64,000 nt of DNA from Lysinibacillus sphaericus OT4b.31 (GCF_000392615.1 NZ_KB933398.1:3395705-3459704), one strand, 5' to 3'; shown: positions 1 through 9,272, numbered from the stretch's first letter. Notes: generated from the sequence alone by a model not told the origin. Made by a program: numbers and translations.

Positions 1-40
1 ATATGAAAATATGAATGGTCATTCATTCATATTTTCATAT
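1..40. promoter_or_regulatory. FadR-type operator in a perfect 17-bp inverted repeat
   Basis: Bases 1-17 and 24-40 are perfect inverted complements. The centre (12-29) matches about 15 of 18 positions of the B. subtilis FadR consensus TGAATGAMTANTCATTCA as I remember it. It lies just past the 3' end of lcfA, where B. subtilis has fadR-fadB-etfBA, so it probably controls the next minus-strand gene outside the window. The motif is visible; the regulator is inferred. Confidence 0.6.
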
Positions 41-80
41 TATATTCTACATCCACGCTTGTCAATACTTTATCACGTAG

Positions 81-1772
81 TTATTTTGCTTCTTTAGTCG
101 CCATTTTTGTTTTTTCTTCTTCCACTAATGTACGACGTAAAATTTTACCGACCGCCGTTTTCGGTAGCTCATCTCGGAACTCGTAATAGCGCGGTACTTT
201 AAAGGAGGCTAAATGTTGTCGGCAATATTTATTTAATTCGTCCTCGGTAATCGAATATCCTTCTTTTAATACAATATAAGCTTTTACCGTTTCTCCGCGG
301 TACGGATCTGGAATACCTGCTACCACGCATTCCTGAATTTCTTCACGTTCGTATAATACTTCCTCAACCTCTCGAGGATAAATATTAAAACCACCCGCAA
401 TAATTAAATCCTTTTTTCGGTCGACTACATAGAAAAAACCATCTTTATCCATATAGCCTATATCACCCGTTAAGAACCAGCCATCTACAAACGTCGCAGC
501 CGTATCTTCAGGACGATTCCAATAACCTTTCATGACTTGTGGCCCTTTCACTGCGATTTCGCCAACCTCACCTACCGGAAGCTGCTCCGTATCACCAGTA
601 CGTAGAATTACCGAATCGGTATTCGGCCAAGGCAAGCCAACAGAACCGATGACACGTTTACCCCAAATAGGTGTCGCGTGCGTAACGGGAGAGGTTTCTG
701 TTAAACCATAGCCTTCCACTAGCTTGCCTCCTGTTACTTCTTCAAACCGCTCCTGTAGCTCGACTGGCAATGAAGCAGACCCACTCAGACATGCCTTAAT
801 AGACGATAAATTGTACTTCGCAATATCTGGATGATTTAATAGACCAATATAAAGCGTAGGTGCACCTGGGAACAACGTTGGTTTTTGTTTATCAATCGTT
901 TTCAAGGCTGTTTCTGCATCAAATTTCGGTAGCAGCACCATTCTATTTTGCGTGAACACCGATAACAACATCACAGTTGTCATTCCGTATACATGAAAGA
1001 ACGGAAGCACGCCCATAATCGTCTCTTCCCCATGTACACATTTATACATCCATGCATCGCACATTGTCGTATTGGCAATTAAATTTTTATGAGTCAGCAT
1101 TACACCTTTTGGGAAGCCCGTCGTACCTCCTGTATATTGCAACAATGCTAAGTCTTCTTCAAAATCAAACGGAATATCGATCATTTTCACGGGCGCCGAT
1201 CGCATGATTTCTATAAATAAATGATTTTGTCCGCTATGCTCAACCTTCACACTAAAGCCAAATTGCTTCTTTTGAATAAAAGGATACACTAAGTTTTTCG
1301 GGAATGGTAAGTAGTCTTTAATTGCTGTTACAATGACGTTTTCAAGAGCCGTTTCTTTCATGATTTTCATCACGCGTGGATACAATATATCCATTACTAA
1401 AATAACTTTCGCTCCCGAATCAGCCATCTGATATTGTAACTCTCGTTCAGTATAAAGTGGATTTGTCTGTACAACAACTGCCCCCGCATACATTGCTCCA
1501 TAGTAAGCAATCACACTTTGTGGTGTGTTTGGTAGCATAATAGCCACACGATCACCTTTTTCCACCCCAAGTGATTGTAAATAGTTTGCGAACCTTAGTG
1601 CAGACTCATATAGCTCGGTGTACGTCAAATCCTTACCCATGAAATGAATCGCAACTTTGGAAGGATTCTTTTTATAGGCACGTGTCAAAAACTCTTGCAC
1701 AGGAATTTCCTCAAACGTTAAAGACGATGGTACTTCTTCAGGATAATTTGCTAGCCATGGTTTTGCTGTCAT
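81..1772 (-). CDS. lcfA: Long-chain fatty-acid--CoA ligase
   Basis: Activates long-chain fatty acids to acyl-CoA through an acyl-adenylate intermediate, feeding beta-oxidation. The 563-residue product has the adenylate-forming P-loop YTGGTTGFPKGVM near residue 215, the GYGLTETSP motif, the GWFLTGDIGY hinge region and the C-terminal PKTAVGKILRR segment with the catalytic lysine; length matches B. subtilis LcfA (about 560). The ATG at 1772 has a good upstream site (AAGGGGAGAGG). It sits beside yshE/mutS2 as in B. subtilis, with NERD and repeat arrays inserted between. A FadR-like box lies about 170 bp upstream and another just downstream, suggesting repression relieved by acyl-CoA. Confidence 0.93.
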   Translation of the reverse strand: MTAKPWLANYPEEVPSSLTFEEIPVQEFLTRAYKKNPSKVAIHFMGKDLTYTELYESALRFANYLQSLGVEKGDRVAIMLPNTPQSVIAYYGAMYAGAVVVQTNPLYTERELQYQMADSGAKVILVMDILYPRVMKIMKETALENVIVTAIKDYLPFPKNLVYPFIQKKQFGFSVKVEHSGQNHLFIEIMRSAPVKMIDIPFDFEEDLALLQYTGGTTGFPKGVMLTHKNLIANTTMCDAWMYKCVHGEETIMGVLPFFHVYGMTTVMLLSVFTQNRMVLLPKFDAETALKTIDKQKPTLFPGAPTLYIGLLNHPDIAKYNLSSIKACLSGSASLPVELQERFEEVTGGKLVEGYGLTETSPVTHATPIWGKRVIGSVGLPWPNTDSVILRTGDTEQLPVGEVGEIAVKGPQVMKGYWNRPEDTAATFVDGWFLTGDIGYMDKDGFFYVVDRKKDLIIAGGFNIYPREVEEVLYEREEIQECVVAGIPDPYRGETVKAYIVLKEGYSITEDELNKYCRQHLASFKVPRYYEFRDELPKTAVGKILRRTLVEEEKTKMATKEAK

Positions 1773-1816
1773 ACGTCCTCTCCCCTTTGTCCCAAACTTT
1801 GTAAATTCTTATTTTA

Positions 1817-1845
1817 ATTATAATGAAAAAGGAATACAGTTTCAA
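1817..1845 (-). promoter_or_regulatory. Sigma-A promoter of lcfA
   Basis: Read on the minus strand, TTGAAA (1845-1840) and TATAAT (1822-1817) are separated by 17 bp and lie 45 bp upstream of the lcfA start. Consensus match is visible; activity is inferred. Confidence 0.6.
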
Positions 1846-1940
1846 ACACAAAATAGAAAATAAATGTATTTTCGATTAATTATTATGCAATTAACAACAT
1901 TTTTATGACAACACCATGAAGGAGATTTACGTTGATCCCC

Positions 1941-1958
1941 CTTATGAATACTCATTCA
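1941..1958 (-). promoter_or_regulatory. FadR-type operator upstream of lcfA
   Basis: On the minus strand this reads TGAATGAGTATTCATAAG, matching most of the FadR consensus. It is about 95 bp upstream of the best sigma-A promoter of lcfA, which is far for simple steric repression. Confidence 0.45.
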
Positions 1959-2124
1959 TTCTTACTTTTTTATGCAAATGCTATACCTAAAATTTCTATA
2001 GTCGAAAAATAATTATTTAAGCGAGGGAATAATATTATTAAGAGAATATTATTAGAGAATGGTAGAATTGTGCGATATGGCCGATGCTTCGATGTGGTGT
2101 CTGCGCACTGTGACGTAAAAATGT

Positions 2125-2625
2125 AAGCGATGACTGACTGGATATGAGCAGCGGTTGTACTACCCGAGCGGTAACTGACTGTCTGTACCTGAGCGATGCT
2201 TGTGGCTACCCGAGCTCTTGTGTCTACCTGAGCGGTAATGGGCTTTACCTGAGCGATTCTTGTGGCTACCCGAGCGGTAATGACCTTTACCTGAGCGGTT
2301 CTTGTGGCTACCCGAGCGGTAATGACCTTTACCTGAGCGGTTCTTATGGCTACCCGGGCGGTAATGACCTTTACCTGAGCGATTCTTGTGGCTACCCGAG
2401 CGGTAATGACCTTTACCTGAGCGATTCTTGTGGCTACCCGAGCGGTAATGGCCTTTACCTGAGCGATTCTTGTGGCTACCCGAGCGGTAATGGCCTTTAC
2501 CTGAGCGGTTCTTGCAACTACCGGATCGTTACTGAACTTCACTAGCGATGCTTGCGATACTCGAGCGATTCTGAGCTTCTCCTGAGCGTTACTTACGACT
2601 ATCCGCGCTATTCACAGGTATCTCT
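2125..2625. repeat. 21-bp tandem repeat array, copy 1
   Basis: A core TACCYGAGCG recurs every 21 bp exactly at 2225, 2246, 2267, 2288 and onward to 2519 (15 units), with irregular units at 2161-2207 and degenerate units to about 2625. Two unit types alternate, giving a 42-bp higher-order period: one continues GRTTCTTGTGGC, the other GGTAATGRCCTT. Because 21 is a multiple of three, reading frames stay open on both strands, but neither has a convincing ribosome-binding site. A related array lies at 3820-4230, on the other side of the NERD gene. Function unknown. Confidence 0.9.
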
Positions 2626-2641
2626 ACTCAACTCCATTACT

Positions 2642-3583
2642 CTAAAGTTGATACATCATTTGATTATTGTGCCCTTCTCTCCTCTTGCAATAGTCTTGTA
2701 GTATTCTTTTGGCAATATGTCTATTTGATGTTTCTAAAAAATGACGTGCAGTTTCTGTATTAATTTGATTACCAATTAACAACCGGTAATCATTTAGTGC
2801 CTGACGATGCGCTACTTTATCATATGTTTTACAATGTGGGCAAAACCAGTTTTTCTTCAATCGAATTAGCTTTGACTGGGAACAATGACGACAATAAATG
2901 CCACGTTGAATAGTTTGGGGGTCAATTTTATAGTAAGTACACAATGGGGGATTTCGATATTCATGATGATTTGTCAATAAAAGATTGGCAATTTCAACAG
3001 ACATAATTTTTCTTTGCGATTGCTTATTTAAGATATGTTCTCTTAGAAAATAAATCAGTTCTCGCATCATTAAAACTGGAAATTTCCCATCTTCATTGTG
3101 AATATCTGCGTTATTGAATGGAAAAACAACGACGCCAGTCACTTCAATTTCAAGCTGCTGTTGTTTAAAAAATGTATCCAAACCCAAAACATATTCCTCT
3201 AGTTGGATTTCTGGATGATTAAAAATATGTCTATCTCCGTTTTCTAAGGTACGCACCATACGACGTGGTTTACGCTTAAGATCGATACGACCGCGGATAT
3301 TTTTGCTTTCAATAATAATAACGTCATAGGGGGTAATGACCACAATATCTAATTGTATAGGCATAGGTGTCGTAAAAGTAATATTGTGCAAAATATAAAT
3401 TTCAATTGAAGGAGCCATCTTTTGTAGCTGTTCTATAATTCGTTTCTCTCCTAAATCGCCAGCCTCTAGTTGCTGCAGATCTTGTATCACCTTACTATAG
3501 TGTGAATGATTTATCTCTAAACGTTGAACTAATGCACGAAGTCCATGGACCATCGCTGCTTCCTCAAAAGGTTTTAATATCAA
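2642..3583 (-). CDS. NERD-domain protein with C-terminal zinc ribbon
   Basis: Nuclease-related-domain (NERD, PF08378-like) protein. The segment after GDLGEKRIIEQL with QLDIVVITPYDVIIIESKNIRG holds the PD-(D/E)XK-like D...ExK core seen in NERD domains; the C-terminal part has paired cysteines CRHC and CPHC forming a likely zinc ribbon, then a helical tail. I place the start at a TTG (3583) because AAAAGGAGG lies 7 bases upstream of it; an upstream in-frame start at 3649 would bury this site inside the coding region. That gives 313 residues. It is flanked on both sides by related 21-bp repeat arrays and lies between yshE and lcfA, which are adjacent in B. subtilis, so it is an insertion. Cellular role of NERD proteins is not established. 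Confidence 0.75.
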   Translation of the reverse strand: MILKPFEEAAMVHGLRALVQRLEINHSHYSKVIQDLQQLEAGDLGEKRIIEQLQKMAPSIEIYILHNITFTTPMPIQLDIVVITPYDVIIIESKNIRGRIDLKRKPRRMVRTLENGDRHIFNHPEIQLEEYVLGLDTFFKQQQLEIEVTGVVVFPFNNADIHNEDGKFPVLMMRELIYFLREHILNKQSQRKIMSVEIANLLLTNHHEYRNPPLCTYYKIDPQTIQRGIYCRHCSQSKLIRLKKNWFCPHCKTYDKVAHRQALNDYRLLIGNQINTETARHFLETSNRHIAKRILQDYCKRREGHNNQMMYQL

Positions 3584-3819
3584 TCGAATACCTCCTTTTT
3601 TGCCTCGACTATAGCATCTTTTTTTACCTTTGCCTATAGCTTTTTTCAAACTAATATTTTGACCCTCTCAAATCTATGGAAATATCAATTTTATAAGAAG
3701 TCTATGTAAAACTGCATAATGGCAATTGAATATAAAAGAAACCGTTCTGTACTGAGGTTTCAATAGGTAACCAAATCGCGTTACTACTATACACCAGCGT
3801 TGCAGATTAATTAGGCTAT

Positions 3820-4230
3820 TACCTGAGCGGTTCTTGTGACTTCCCGAGCGGTAATGGCCTGTACCTGAGCGGTGCTTGCGACTTCCCGAGCAGTAATGGA
3901 CTGTACCTGAGCGGTTCTTGCGGCTACCCGAGCGGTTCCGACCTTCACCTGAGCGTTACCTGCGACTACCCGAGCGGTAACTGGCTTTACCTGAGCGTTA
4001 CCCGTTACTACCCGAGCGATAACTGGCTTTACCTGAGCGTTACCCGTTACTACCCGAGCGGTAACTGGCTTTACCTGAGCGTTACCCGTTACTACCCGAG
4101 CGGTAACTGGCTTCACCTGAGCGTTACCCGTTACTACCCGAGCGGTTCCGCGCTTCACTCGAGCGATCCGGGGCCATGATTTGATACTGACCTTCACCTG
4201 AACGATACCTACAACTCCCTGAGCGGCGCT
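3820..4230. repeat. 21-bp tandem repeat array, copy 2
   Basis: Units with core (T/C)ACCYGAGCG or TTCCCGAGCG start at 3820, 3841, 3862, 3883 and so on every 21 bp to 4156 (17 units), then degrade to about 4230. Alternating unit types resemble copy 1, but the variable halves are mostly GTTACCCGTTAC and GGTAACTGGCTT. Same orientation as copy 1 relative to the window. No credible gene in the array. Confidence 0.9.
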
Positions 4231-4245
4231 AGCCTGCAGACAGAT

Positions 4246-4273
4246 AAAAACGCATCCTCAGAAAGAGGATGCG
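4246..4273 (-). terminator. Rho-independent terminator after yshE
   Basis: CGCATCCTC (4251-4259) pairs with GAGGATGCG (4265-4273); on the minus strand the stem is followed by TTTTTA. It ends the yshE transcript coming from the right. Confidence 0.75.
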
Positions 4274-4282
4274 CTTTTCAAT

Positions 4283-4363
4283 TTAAATAGTCAACATATA
4301 GTAGACACCGACTAATAAAAATGCGATGCAGACAACAATTAGTATTTTCGCTAATTTTTCCAT
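4283..4363 (-). CDS. 26-residue single-pass membrane microprotein
   Basis: A short open frame beginning ATG GAA AAA TTA, 12 bases after the yshE stop codon. The product is almost one transmembrane helix (residues about 5-24, LAKILIVVCIAFLLVGVYY) with a charged N-terminus. A TAGGAG site ends 9 bases before the ATG and overlaps the yshE stop, suggesting coupled translation, and the terminator follows directly. I do not recognise a family. It could be chance, but site, position and hydrophobicity together favour a real gene. Confidence 0.5.
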   Translation of the reverse strand: MEKLAKILIVVCIAFLLVGVYYMLTI

Positions 4364-4375
4364 CTCATTAAACTC

Positions 4376-4789
4376 CTATGCAATACTTGCCCCAATAACG
4401 AACGATAGACCAACTGAAATGGTGAAAGAAATGAAGCCAACCGAGCGATTGTCATTTGCAATTTCCTGATCTACATTAAAACGCGGTGTCATAAATTCAA
4501 ATAAGAAATAGGCCACGATCAATAATGTAAAACCAAAAAGTCCCCATCCAATCATTTCGCTCAATGTACTGTGGCGTGCAATCGAGTAGCGAAAAATATT
4601 ACAAATCCCTAATATCTTCCCACCAGTTGCCAGAGCCACTGCAACATTTCCATTTTTAATTTCTTCCCAATTTTTATATTTCGTAACGACTTCGAACAAT
4701 GCCATCGAGACGACTAAACATAAAACAACAACACTAAAATATCCTGCTGTTTCGATAATTGGATATCGCCAAAAGCTAGAATTTAGCAT
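4376..4789 (-). CDS. yshE: DUF350 membrane protein YshE
   Basis: Small integral membrane protein of the DUF350 family (two repeats of paired membrane helices), function not established. I chose the ATG at 4789 (AAAGGGGACGGAG just upstream, 137 residues, near the size of B. subtilis YshE); an upstream in-frame start at 4882 would add 31 polar residues lacking a ribosome-binding site. Helices are visible at FSVVVLCLVVSMALFEVV, the GWGLFGFTLLIVAYFLFEF stretch and FISFTISVGLSFVIGASIA. Position next to mutS2 matches B. subtilis. A 26-residue microprotein follows. Confidence 0.8.
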   Translation of the reverse strand: MLNSSFWRYPIIETAGYFSVVVLCLVVSMALFEVVTKYKNWEEIKNGNVAVALATGGKILGICNIFRYSIARHSTLSEMIGWGLFGFTLLIVAYFLFEFMTPRFNVDQEIANDNRSVGFISFTISVGLSFVIGASIA

Positions 4790-4959
4790 TTTCTCCGTCC
4801 CCTTTACTTCTGATATTCGTACCTCGTACCATGTGCTAATCGTCGCTTCTGTCTTTTCAACGTCTGCAAATACAGTTATCAAGACTCCTCTTAGTTAACG
4901 TTTTGTCCATGCAATAGCTTAGCAGCGACTACAAGCAAGTACGAATACACTTTTCTCAT

Positions 4960-7326
4960 CTATTTCAATTCTACGACCGTGACCCCAAAGCCACCTTCCC
5001 CTGTCTCACCAAAGCGGAAGGATTTTACACGTTTATGCTTTTTCAAGTAGCTTTGAATACCTTGACGTAACGCACCTGTTCCTACACCGTGGATAATGGA
5101 TACTCGCCCATAGTTTGCAAGTAGCGCATCATCTATATATTTTTCAGTACGCATAATTGCATCCTCAAATCGCTCACCTCGTAAATCTAACTCTAACTTC
5201 ACATGGCTATCGCGGTTCTTCACGCCCGCAACTCGATGAATAGGTTCTTTCTCAGGCTTAATGTATTCAAGGTCACCGTCTGCAATTTTCATCTTCAAAA
5301 TACCCATTTGCACAACCCATTCAGACTCCGATACTTTTTCTAGTAAAGTACCTCGTTGTCCATAGCTTAACACCTTTACCTCGTCCCCGACAACTAAGTT
5401 TTGTGCACGAGCCTTTACTTGAGCTGCTTTTTTTAGCACTTTATTGTTTTCGAGCGGTGTTGCATCCTCCAAACGTTTGCGCGCTTCAATAAGTTCATGT
5501 TCTTTCACAACTTGATTAGCGTTCTTACGCATATCTCGAAGTTCTGCAATGATGGTTTCTGCCTCTCGTTTCGCTTCATCGACAATTTTACGTGCTTTTT
5601 CCTTTGCTTTTTTGTCGAGTGCTTCTTTACGCTCTTCGTAGGATTGTAGCTTGTCCTGTAGCTCTTTTCGTAAGACTTCCGACTCTAAAAGTAAATCATG
5701 AGAGCGTTCTGCATCATCCTCTGATTGGCGTCGCGTCTCTTCAAGGGAGGCAATCATCGACTCAACTTCATGGCGGTCAGTGCCTGTGAAACTTTTCGCA
5801 CGATCAATAATGGATTCAGGTAAACCAAGTCGGCTTGAGATTTCAAACGCGTTAGAGCGACCAGGCACACCTATAAGTAAGCGATAAGTCGGGCTCAGTG
5901 TTTCAATATCAAATTCTACACTTGCGTTTGCCACACCTGGACGATTGTAGCCGTATGCTTTTAATTCTGGGTAGTGTGTTGTTGCCATAACACGTGCTCC
6001 ACGACCATGTACTTCATCTAAAATTGAAATTGCTAGGGCTGCCCCTTCTTGTGGATCAGTTCCTGCACCTAATTCATCGAAGAGAACCAGTGATACGTGG
6101 TCAAATTTTTGCAAGATATCAACAATGTTCACCATATGAGATGAGAAGGTTGAAAGTGATTGCTCAATCGATTGTTCGTCCCCAATATCTGCAAAGAGTT
6201 GCTCGAACACGGCTAGCTCTGAGCCATCTAGAGCTGGCACTGGTAAGCCTGCCTGCGCCATTAATGTACATAAACCGACTGTTTTTAAAGTAACGGTTTT
6301 ACCACCTGTATTGGGTCCTGTAATGACAATTGCTGTAATGTCTTTACCAAACTCTATGTCGTTTGCGACCGCCGTTTCAATTGGCAGCAGTGGATGGCGT
6401 GCTCGCACAAGTCGAATATAGCCGTCCTTGTTCATTTTAGGCATCGTGCATTTGTTTGCTTGACCGTATTTACCCTTGGCTAAAATAACGTCGATTTCAC
6501 CTAATATTTTTACTAAATTAAATACATCGGGTGCAACTTCCTCCACCATAGCACTTAGAGCAAGTAAAATGCGTTCAATTTCAGCTTGCTCCTTCATTTT
6601 GAGACGATGAATTTCGTTATTCGCTTGCACAACCGAATCTGGTTCGATGAAGAGCGTTTGACCAGAAGACGATTGGTCATGCACAATACCACCATAATGA
6701 TGGCGGTATTCTTGTTTGACAGGAATTACAAAGCGGTCATTACGAATCGTCACGAGTGCATCAGAAAGCATTTTAGTGGCATTGCTACCACGTGTAAGGC
6801 TTTCTAGTTTAGAACGTACTTTAGCCTCTTCTGAACGGAGTGATTGACGTATAGTGCGCAGTGTTTGACTTGCTGAATCTAATACAGTGCCATTGTCATC
6901 AATACAGTTATTAATCTCATGTTGCAAACCTGTTAGTACTGGCATCGCTTCTTTTTTAGCAATGAAATGTGGAATCTCTATAACTTCATCTGATTCTATA
7001 TCCTCGATGAAATTGCGCAGAATACGACTTGCTCGAATCGTACTTGATATTTCCATTAATTCCAGCGCTGACAACATGCCACCGATTTGTGCGCGTCTTG
7101 CCGCAGGGCGTACATCGAAAATACCGCCCATTGGCACATTACCTTTAACTCGTAAAATGGATAAACCCTCATCCATTTCTTCTAGTAATTGTACTACTTT
7201 TTCAAAGTCCGTTTGTGGCACAAGGTCATCAATGGCTGACTTGCCTATTGATGACGTACAATGTGTTGCAACTTGTTGGCGTACTTTATCATATTCTAGT
7301 GTTTTCAATGCGCGTTGTGCGATCAC
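4960..7326 (-). CDS. mutS2: MutS2 ATPase / Smr endonuclease (RqcU)
   Basis: MutS-family ATPase without the mismatch-recognition domain; known members suppress recombination or, in B. subtilis, act as a ribosome-splitting quality-control factor. Visible parts: coiled clamp and lever region, Walker A GPNTGGKT near residue 340, LVLFDELGAGTDP Walker B, long charged coiled coil about 510-630, and a C-terminal Smr domain (LDLRGERFEDAI, HGVGTGALRQGI). I choose the GTG at 7326 (AGGAGG eight bases upstream, MIAQRALKTLE as in relatives) rather than the GTG at 7335, which abuts the Shine-Dalgarno; 788 residues. Starts 18 bases after polX. Confidence 0.93.
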   Translation of the reverse strand: MIAQRALKTLEYDKVRQQVATHCTSSIGKSAIDDLVPQTDFEKVVQLLEEMDEGLSILRVKGNVPMGGIFDVRPAARRAQIGGMLSALELMEISSTIRASRILRNFIEDIESDEVIEIPHFIAKKEAMPVLTGLQHEINNCIDDNGTVLDSASQTLRTIRQSLRSEEAKVRSKLESLTRGSNATKMLSDALVTIRNDRFVIPVKQEYRHHYGGIVHDQSSSGQTLFIEPDSVVQANNEIHRLKMKEQAEIERILLALSAMVEEVAPDVFNLVKILGEIDVILAKGKYGQANKCTMPKMNKDGYIRLVRARHPLLPIETAVANDIEFGKDITAIVITGPNTGGKTVTLKTVGLCTLMAQAGLPVPALDGSELAVFEQLFADIGDEQSIEQSLSTFSSHMVNIVDILQKFDHVSLVLFDELGAGTDPQEGAALAISILDEVHGRGARVMATTHYPELKAYGYNRPGVANASVEFDIETLSPTYRLLIGVPGRSNAFEISSRLGLPESIIDRAKSFTGTDRHEVESMIASLEETRRQSEDDAERSHDLLLESEVLRKELQDKLQSYEERKEALDKKAKEKARKIVDEAKREAETIIAELRDMRKNANQVVKEHELIEARKRLEDATPLENNKVLKKAAQVKARAQNLVVGDEVKVLSYGQRGTLLEKVSESEWVVQMGILKMKIADGDLEYIKPEKEPIHRVAGVKNRDSHVKLELDLRGERFEDAIMRTEKYIDDALLANYGRVSIIHGVGTGALRQGIQSYLKKHKRVKSFRFGETGEGGFGVTVVELK

Positions 7327-7344
7327 TGAGAACACCTCCTCAAC

Positions 7345-9054
7345 CTATTTATTTCGTCGAATGAACGCCTCGAACTGTTCACGCGTCCATGTATTGACAA
7401 TCATATCTTTTTTCAACCATGCTTTATTTGCATAGCGTACGCCAATATCCATAAAGCGTAAATGCGCAATATCATGTGCATCGGTATTGATTGCTACAGG
7501 TACACCTGCTGCTACTGCCATTTCTAAATGCTCGACACATAAATCAAGACGATATGGATTAGCATTTAACTCTAAAATTTTACCATACTCTTTCGCCCAT
7601 GCAATTAACTGCGCCATATCTGGATTATAGCCAGCTCGATCCTCAATAATGCGACCTGTTGGATGGGCAATCATATGGACATAAGGATTTTGCAACGCTG
7701 TGTGTAACCGAGCCATGATTTTATCCTGTGTTTGTGTGAAACTAGAGTGAATCGAAGCAATGACGAAATCTAACTCTTTAAGTACGTCATCATCAAAATC
7801 TAGCGAACCATCTGGTAAAATATCCATCTCAGTTCCTGCATATAAATAGAAGTCTGGATGCTCTTCGTTAAACGCTTCAATCTCTACACGTTGTTTCATA
7901 AGTCGTTCAGGCGTTAAGCCATTTGCCACCTTTAAATACTGCGAGTGATCGGTAATAACGCTGTATTGATAACCTCGTGCTTTTAATGCTTCGCCCATTT
8001 CCGCAACCGAGTACGCTCCATCCGACCAAGTTGTATGCATATGCAAATCCGCTACAATTTCGTCAAGCGTTACTAAATCCGTAATTTCATCTGTACGGTC
8101 AAACTCCGTTGTTCCCGTACGTAAGCTAGGTGGAATAAAAGGTAAATCAAAATGGGCAAAGAATGCCGCTTCGTCCGTAAATGTCAGCACAGAACCATCA
8201 GACTGTTCTACACCGTACTCACTTATTTTCTCACCACGTGCCTTTGCAATTTGACGCATACGTACATTATGGTCTTTTGAGCCTGTAAAATGATGCAAGG
8301 CTGTTGCATACTCTGCATCCTTCACTAATCGAAAATCAACACTAACTGGCTCATCTAAATCTAAAACGACAGAAATTTTCGTATCACCGGCAGCCACTAC
8401 CTCTTGTATTACGAGGGCACGCAGTAATTTTTCACGCACAACCTCAACTGCCTCCGTCACTACGATAAAATCGATATCTTTACTCGTTTCTGAAGCGCGA
8501 CGGAAACTTCCAGCAACTGAAAAACGTTCCACTTCTTCCATACTACCGAGAAGTGCTTCAATTTGTAAAACGACAGGCTCCAATTGCCAAATCGGCAAAC
8601 GCTCCGAACGATTTGCAAAGTTCGCAAGCTCTTTTAAAATCTTTTCTTCTGTTTTTGCTGCAAAACCTGCTAGCTCGCGTACCTTACAAGCCTCACATGC
8701 CGCCTTTAAGCTTTCTGCTGAGTCGATGCCTAGCTCTTGATGAAGCTTGGCAATTTTTTTGCCACCTAAACCTGGTAACTTCAGTAACGGCAGTAATCCT
8801 TTCGGTACGATGTCTTCTAATTCTTTTAACAGGCTCGATTCACCTGTTGCTATAAGATCCTCAATAACTGCAGCTGTGCCTTTACCAATGCCCTTAAGCT
8901 TCGTGACATCTTCCATTTCACTCAGTGAACGCTCGTCCCCTTCAAGTGCCGCCGCTGCTTTTCGGAAGGCAGAGACCTTGAATGGATTTTCACCCTGTAA
9001 TTCCATGTATAATGCTATTTTTTCTAGTGTACGAATAATCGTTTTTTTGTTCAT
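7345..9054 (-). CDS. polX: Family X DNA polymerase with PHP domain
   Basis: Gap-filling DNA polymerase/3'-5' exonuclease used in base-excision repair. The 569-residue protein has N-terminal helix-hairpin-helix repeats (KLKGIGKGTA, KLPGLGGKKIA), the nucleotidyltransferase motif GSFRRASETSKDIDFIVV around residue 185 with the DxD metal aspartates, and a C-terminal PHP domain (ADLHMHTTWSDG, TDHSQYL, GTEMDIL, NTDAHD) carrying the metal-binding histidines. ATG at 9054 with GGAGG upstream. Same place as B. subtilis yshC, between yshB and mutS2. Confidence 0.95.
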   Translation of the reverse strand: MNKKTIIRTLEKIALYMELQGENPFKVSAFRKAAAALEGDERSLSEMEDVTKLKGIGKGTAAVIEDLIATGESSLLKELEDIVPKGLLPLLKLPGLGGKKIAKLHQELGIDSAESLKAACEACKVRELAGFAAKTEEKILKELANFANRSERLPIWQLEPVVLQIEALLGSMEEVERFSVAGSFRRASETSKDIDFIVVTEAVEVVREKLLRALVIQEVVAAGDTKISVVLDLDEPVSVDFRLVKDAEYATALHHFTGSKDHNVRMRQIAKARGEKISEYGVEQSDGSVLTFTDEAAFFAHFDLPFIPPSLRTGTTEFDRTDEITDLVTLDEIVADLHMHTTWSDGAYSVAEMGEALKARGYQYSVITDHSQYLKVANGLTPERLMKQRVEIEAFNEEHPDFYLYAGTEMDILPDGSLDFDDDVLKELDFVIASIHSSFTQTQDKIMARLHTALQNPYVHMIAHPTGRIIEDRAGYNPDMAQLIAWAKEYGKILELNANPYRLDLCVEHLEMAVAAGVPVAINTDAHDIAHLRFMDIGVRYANKAWLKKDMIVNTWTREQFEAFIRRNK

Positions 9055-9073
9055 TGGTAATTCCTCCTATCGT

Positions 9074-9104
9074 AAAAACACTTCCCTCAAGTCCGAGAGA
9101 AGTG
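9074..9104 (-). terminator. Terminator between yshB and polX
   Basis: CACTTCCCTC (9079-9088) pairs with GAGAGAAGTG (9095-9104) with one mismatch; minus-strand T-run is complementary to 9074-9078. It would separate zapA-yshB from polX-mutS2 transcription. Confidence 0.55.
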
Positions 9105-9170
9105 CATAGTTTGCTATTGCCTATCCATTACACCAAGGCACAGTTGTACCTGTCACTTTGCTATCGGTTC

Positions 9171-9192
9171 AAAAAACATCTTAGAAGATGCT
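9171..9192 (-). terminator. Weak second terminator after yshB
   Basis: A short hairpin (CATCT/AGATG) followed on the minus strand by six T residues, about 85 bases beyond the yshB stop. Short stem, so tentative. Confidence 0.35.
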
Positions 9193-9272
9193 TCGTACTT
9201 ACACCGCTTTCTCACAGAATCAATGCGCACTCACTTCGAATGACGCCCGATACCAGTTAGAAATTCTCAGCT

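Noticed and set aside
1970-2542. Open frame on the minus strand (190 codons) across repeat array 1
   Set aside because: GTG start without ribosome-binding site; openness follows from the 21-bp period. The plus-strand frame 2144-2545 is equally open.
3811-4197. Minus-strand open frame (128 codons) in repeat array 2
   Set aside because: Same reason; it begins at the same phase as in array 1 because the repeat does.
2125-4230. CRISPR arrays
   Set aside because: Units are contiguous 21-mers without unique spacers and no cas genes are present.
9054-9260. Plus-strand open frame between polX and yshB
   Set aside because: No ribosome-binding site; covers two minus-strand terminators.
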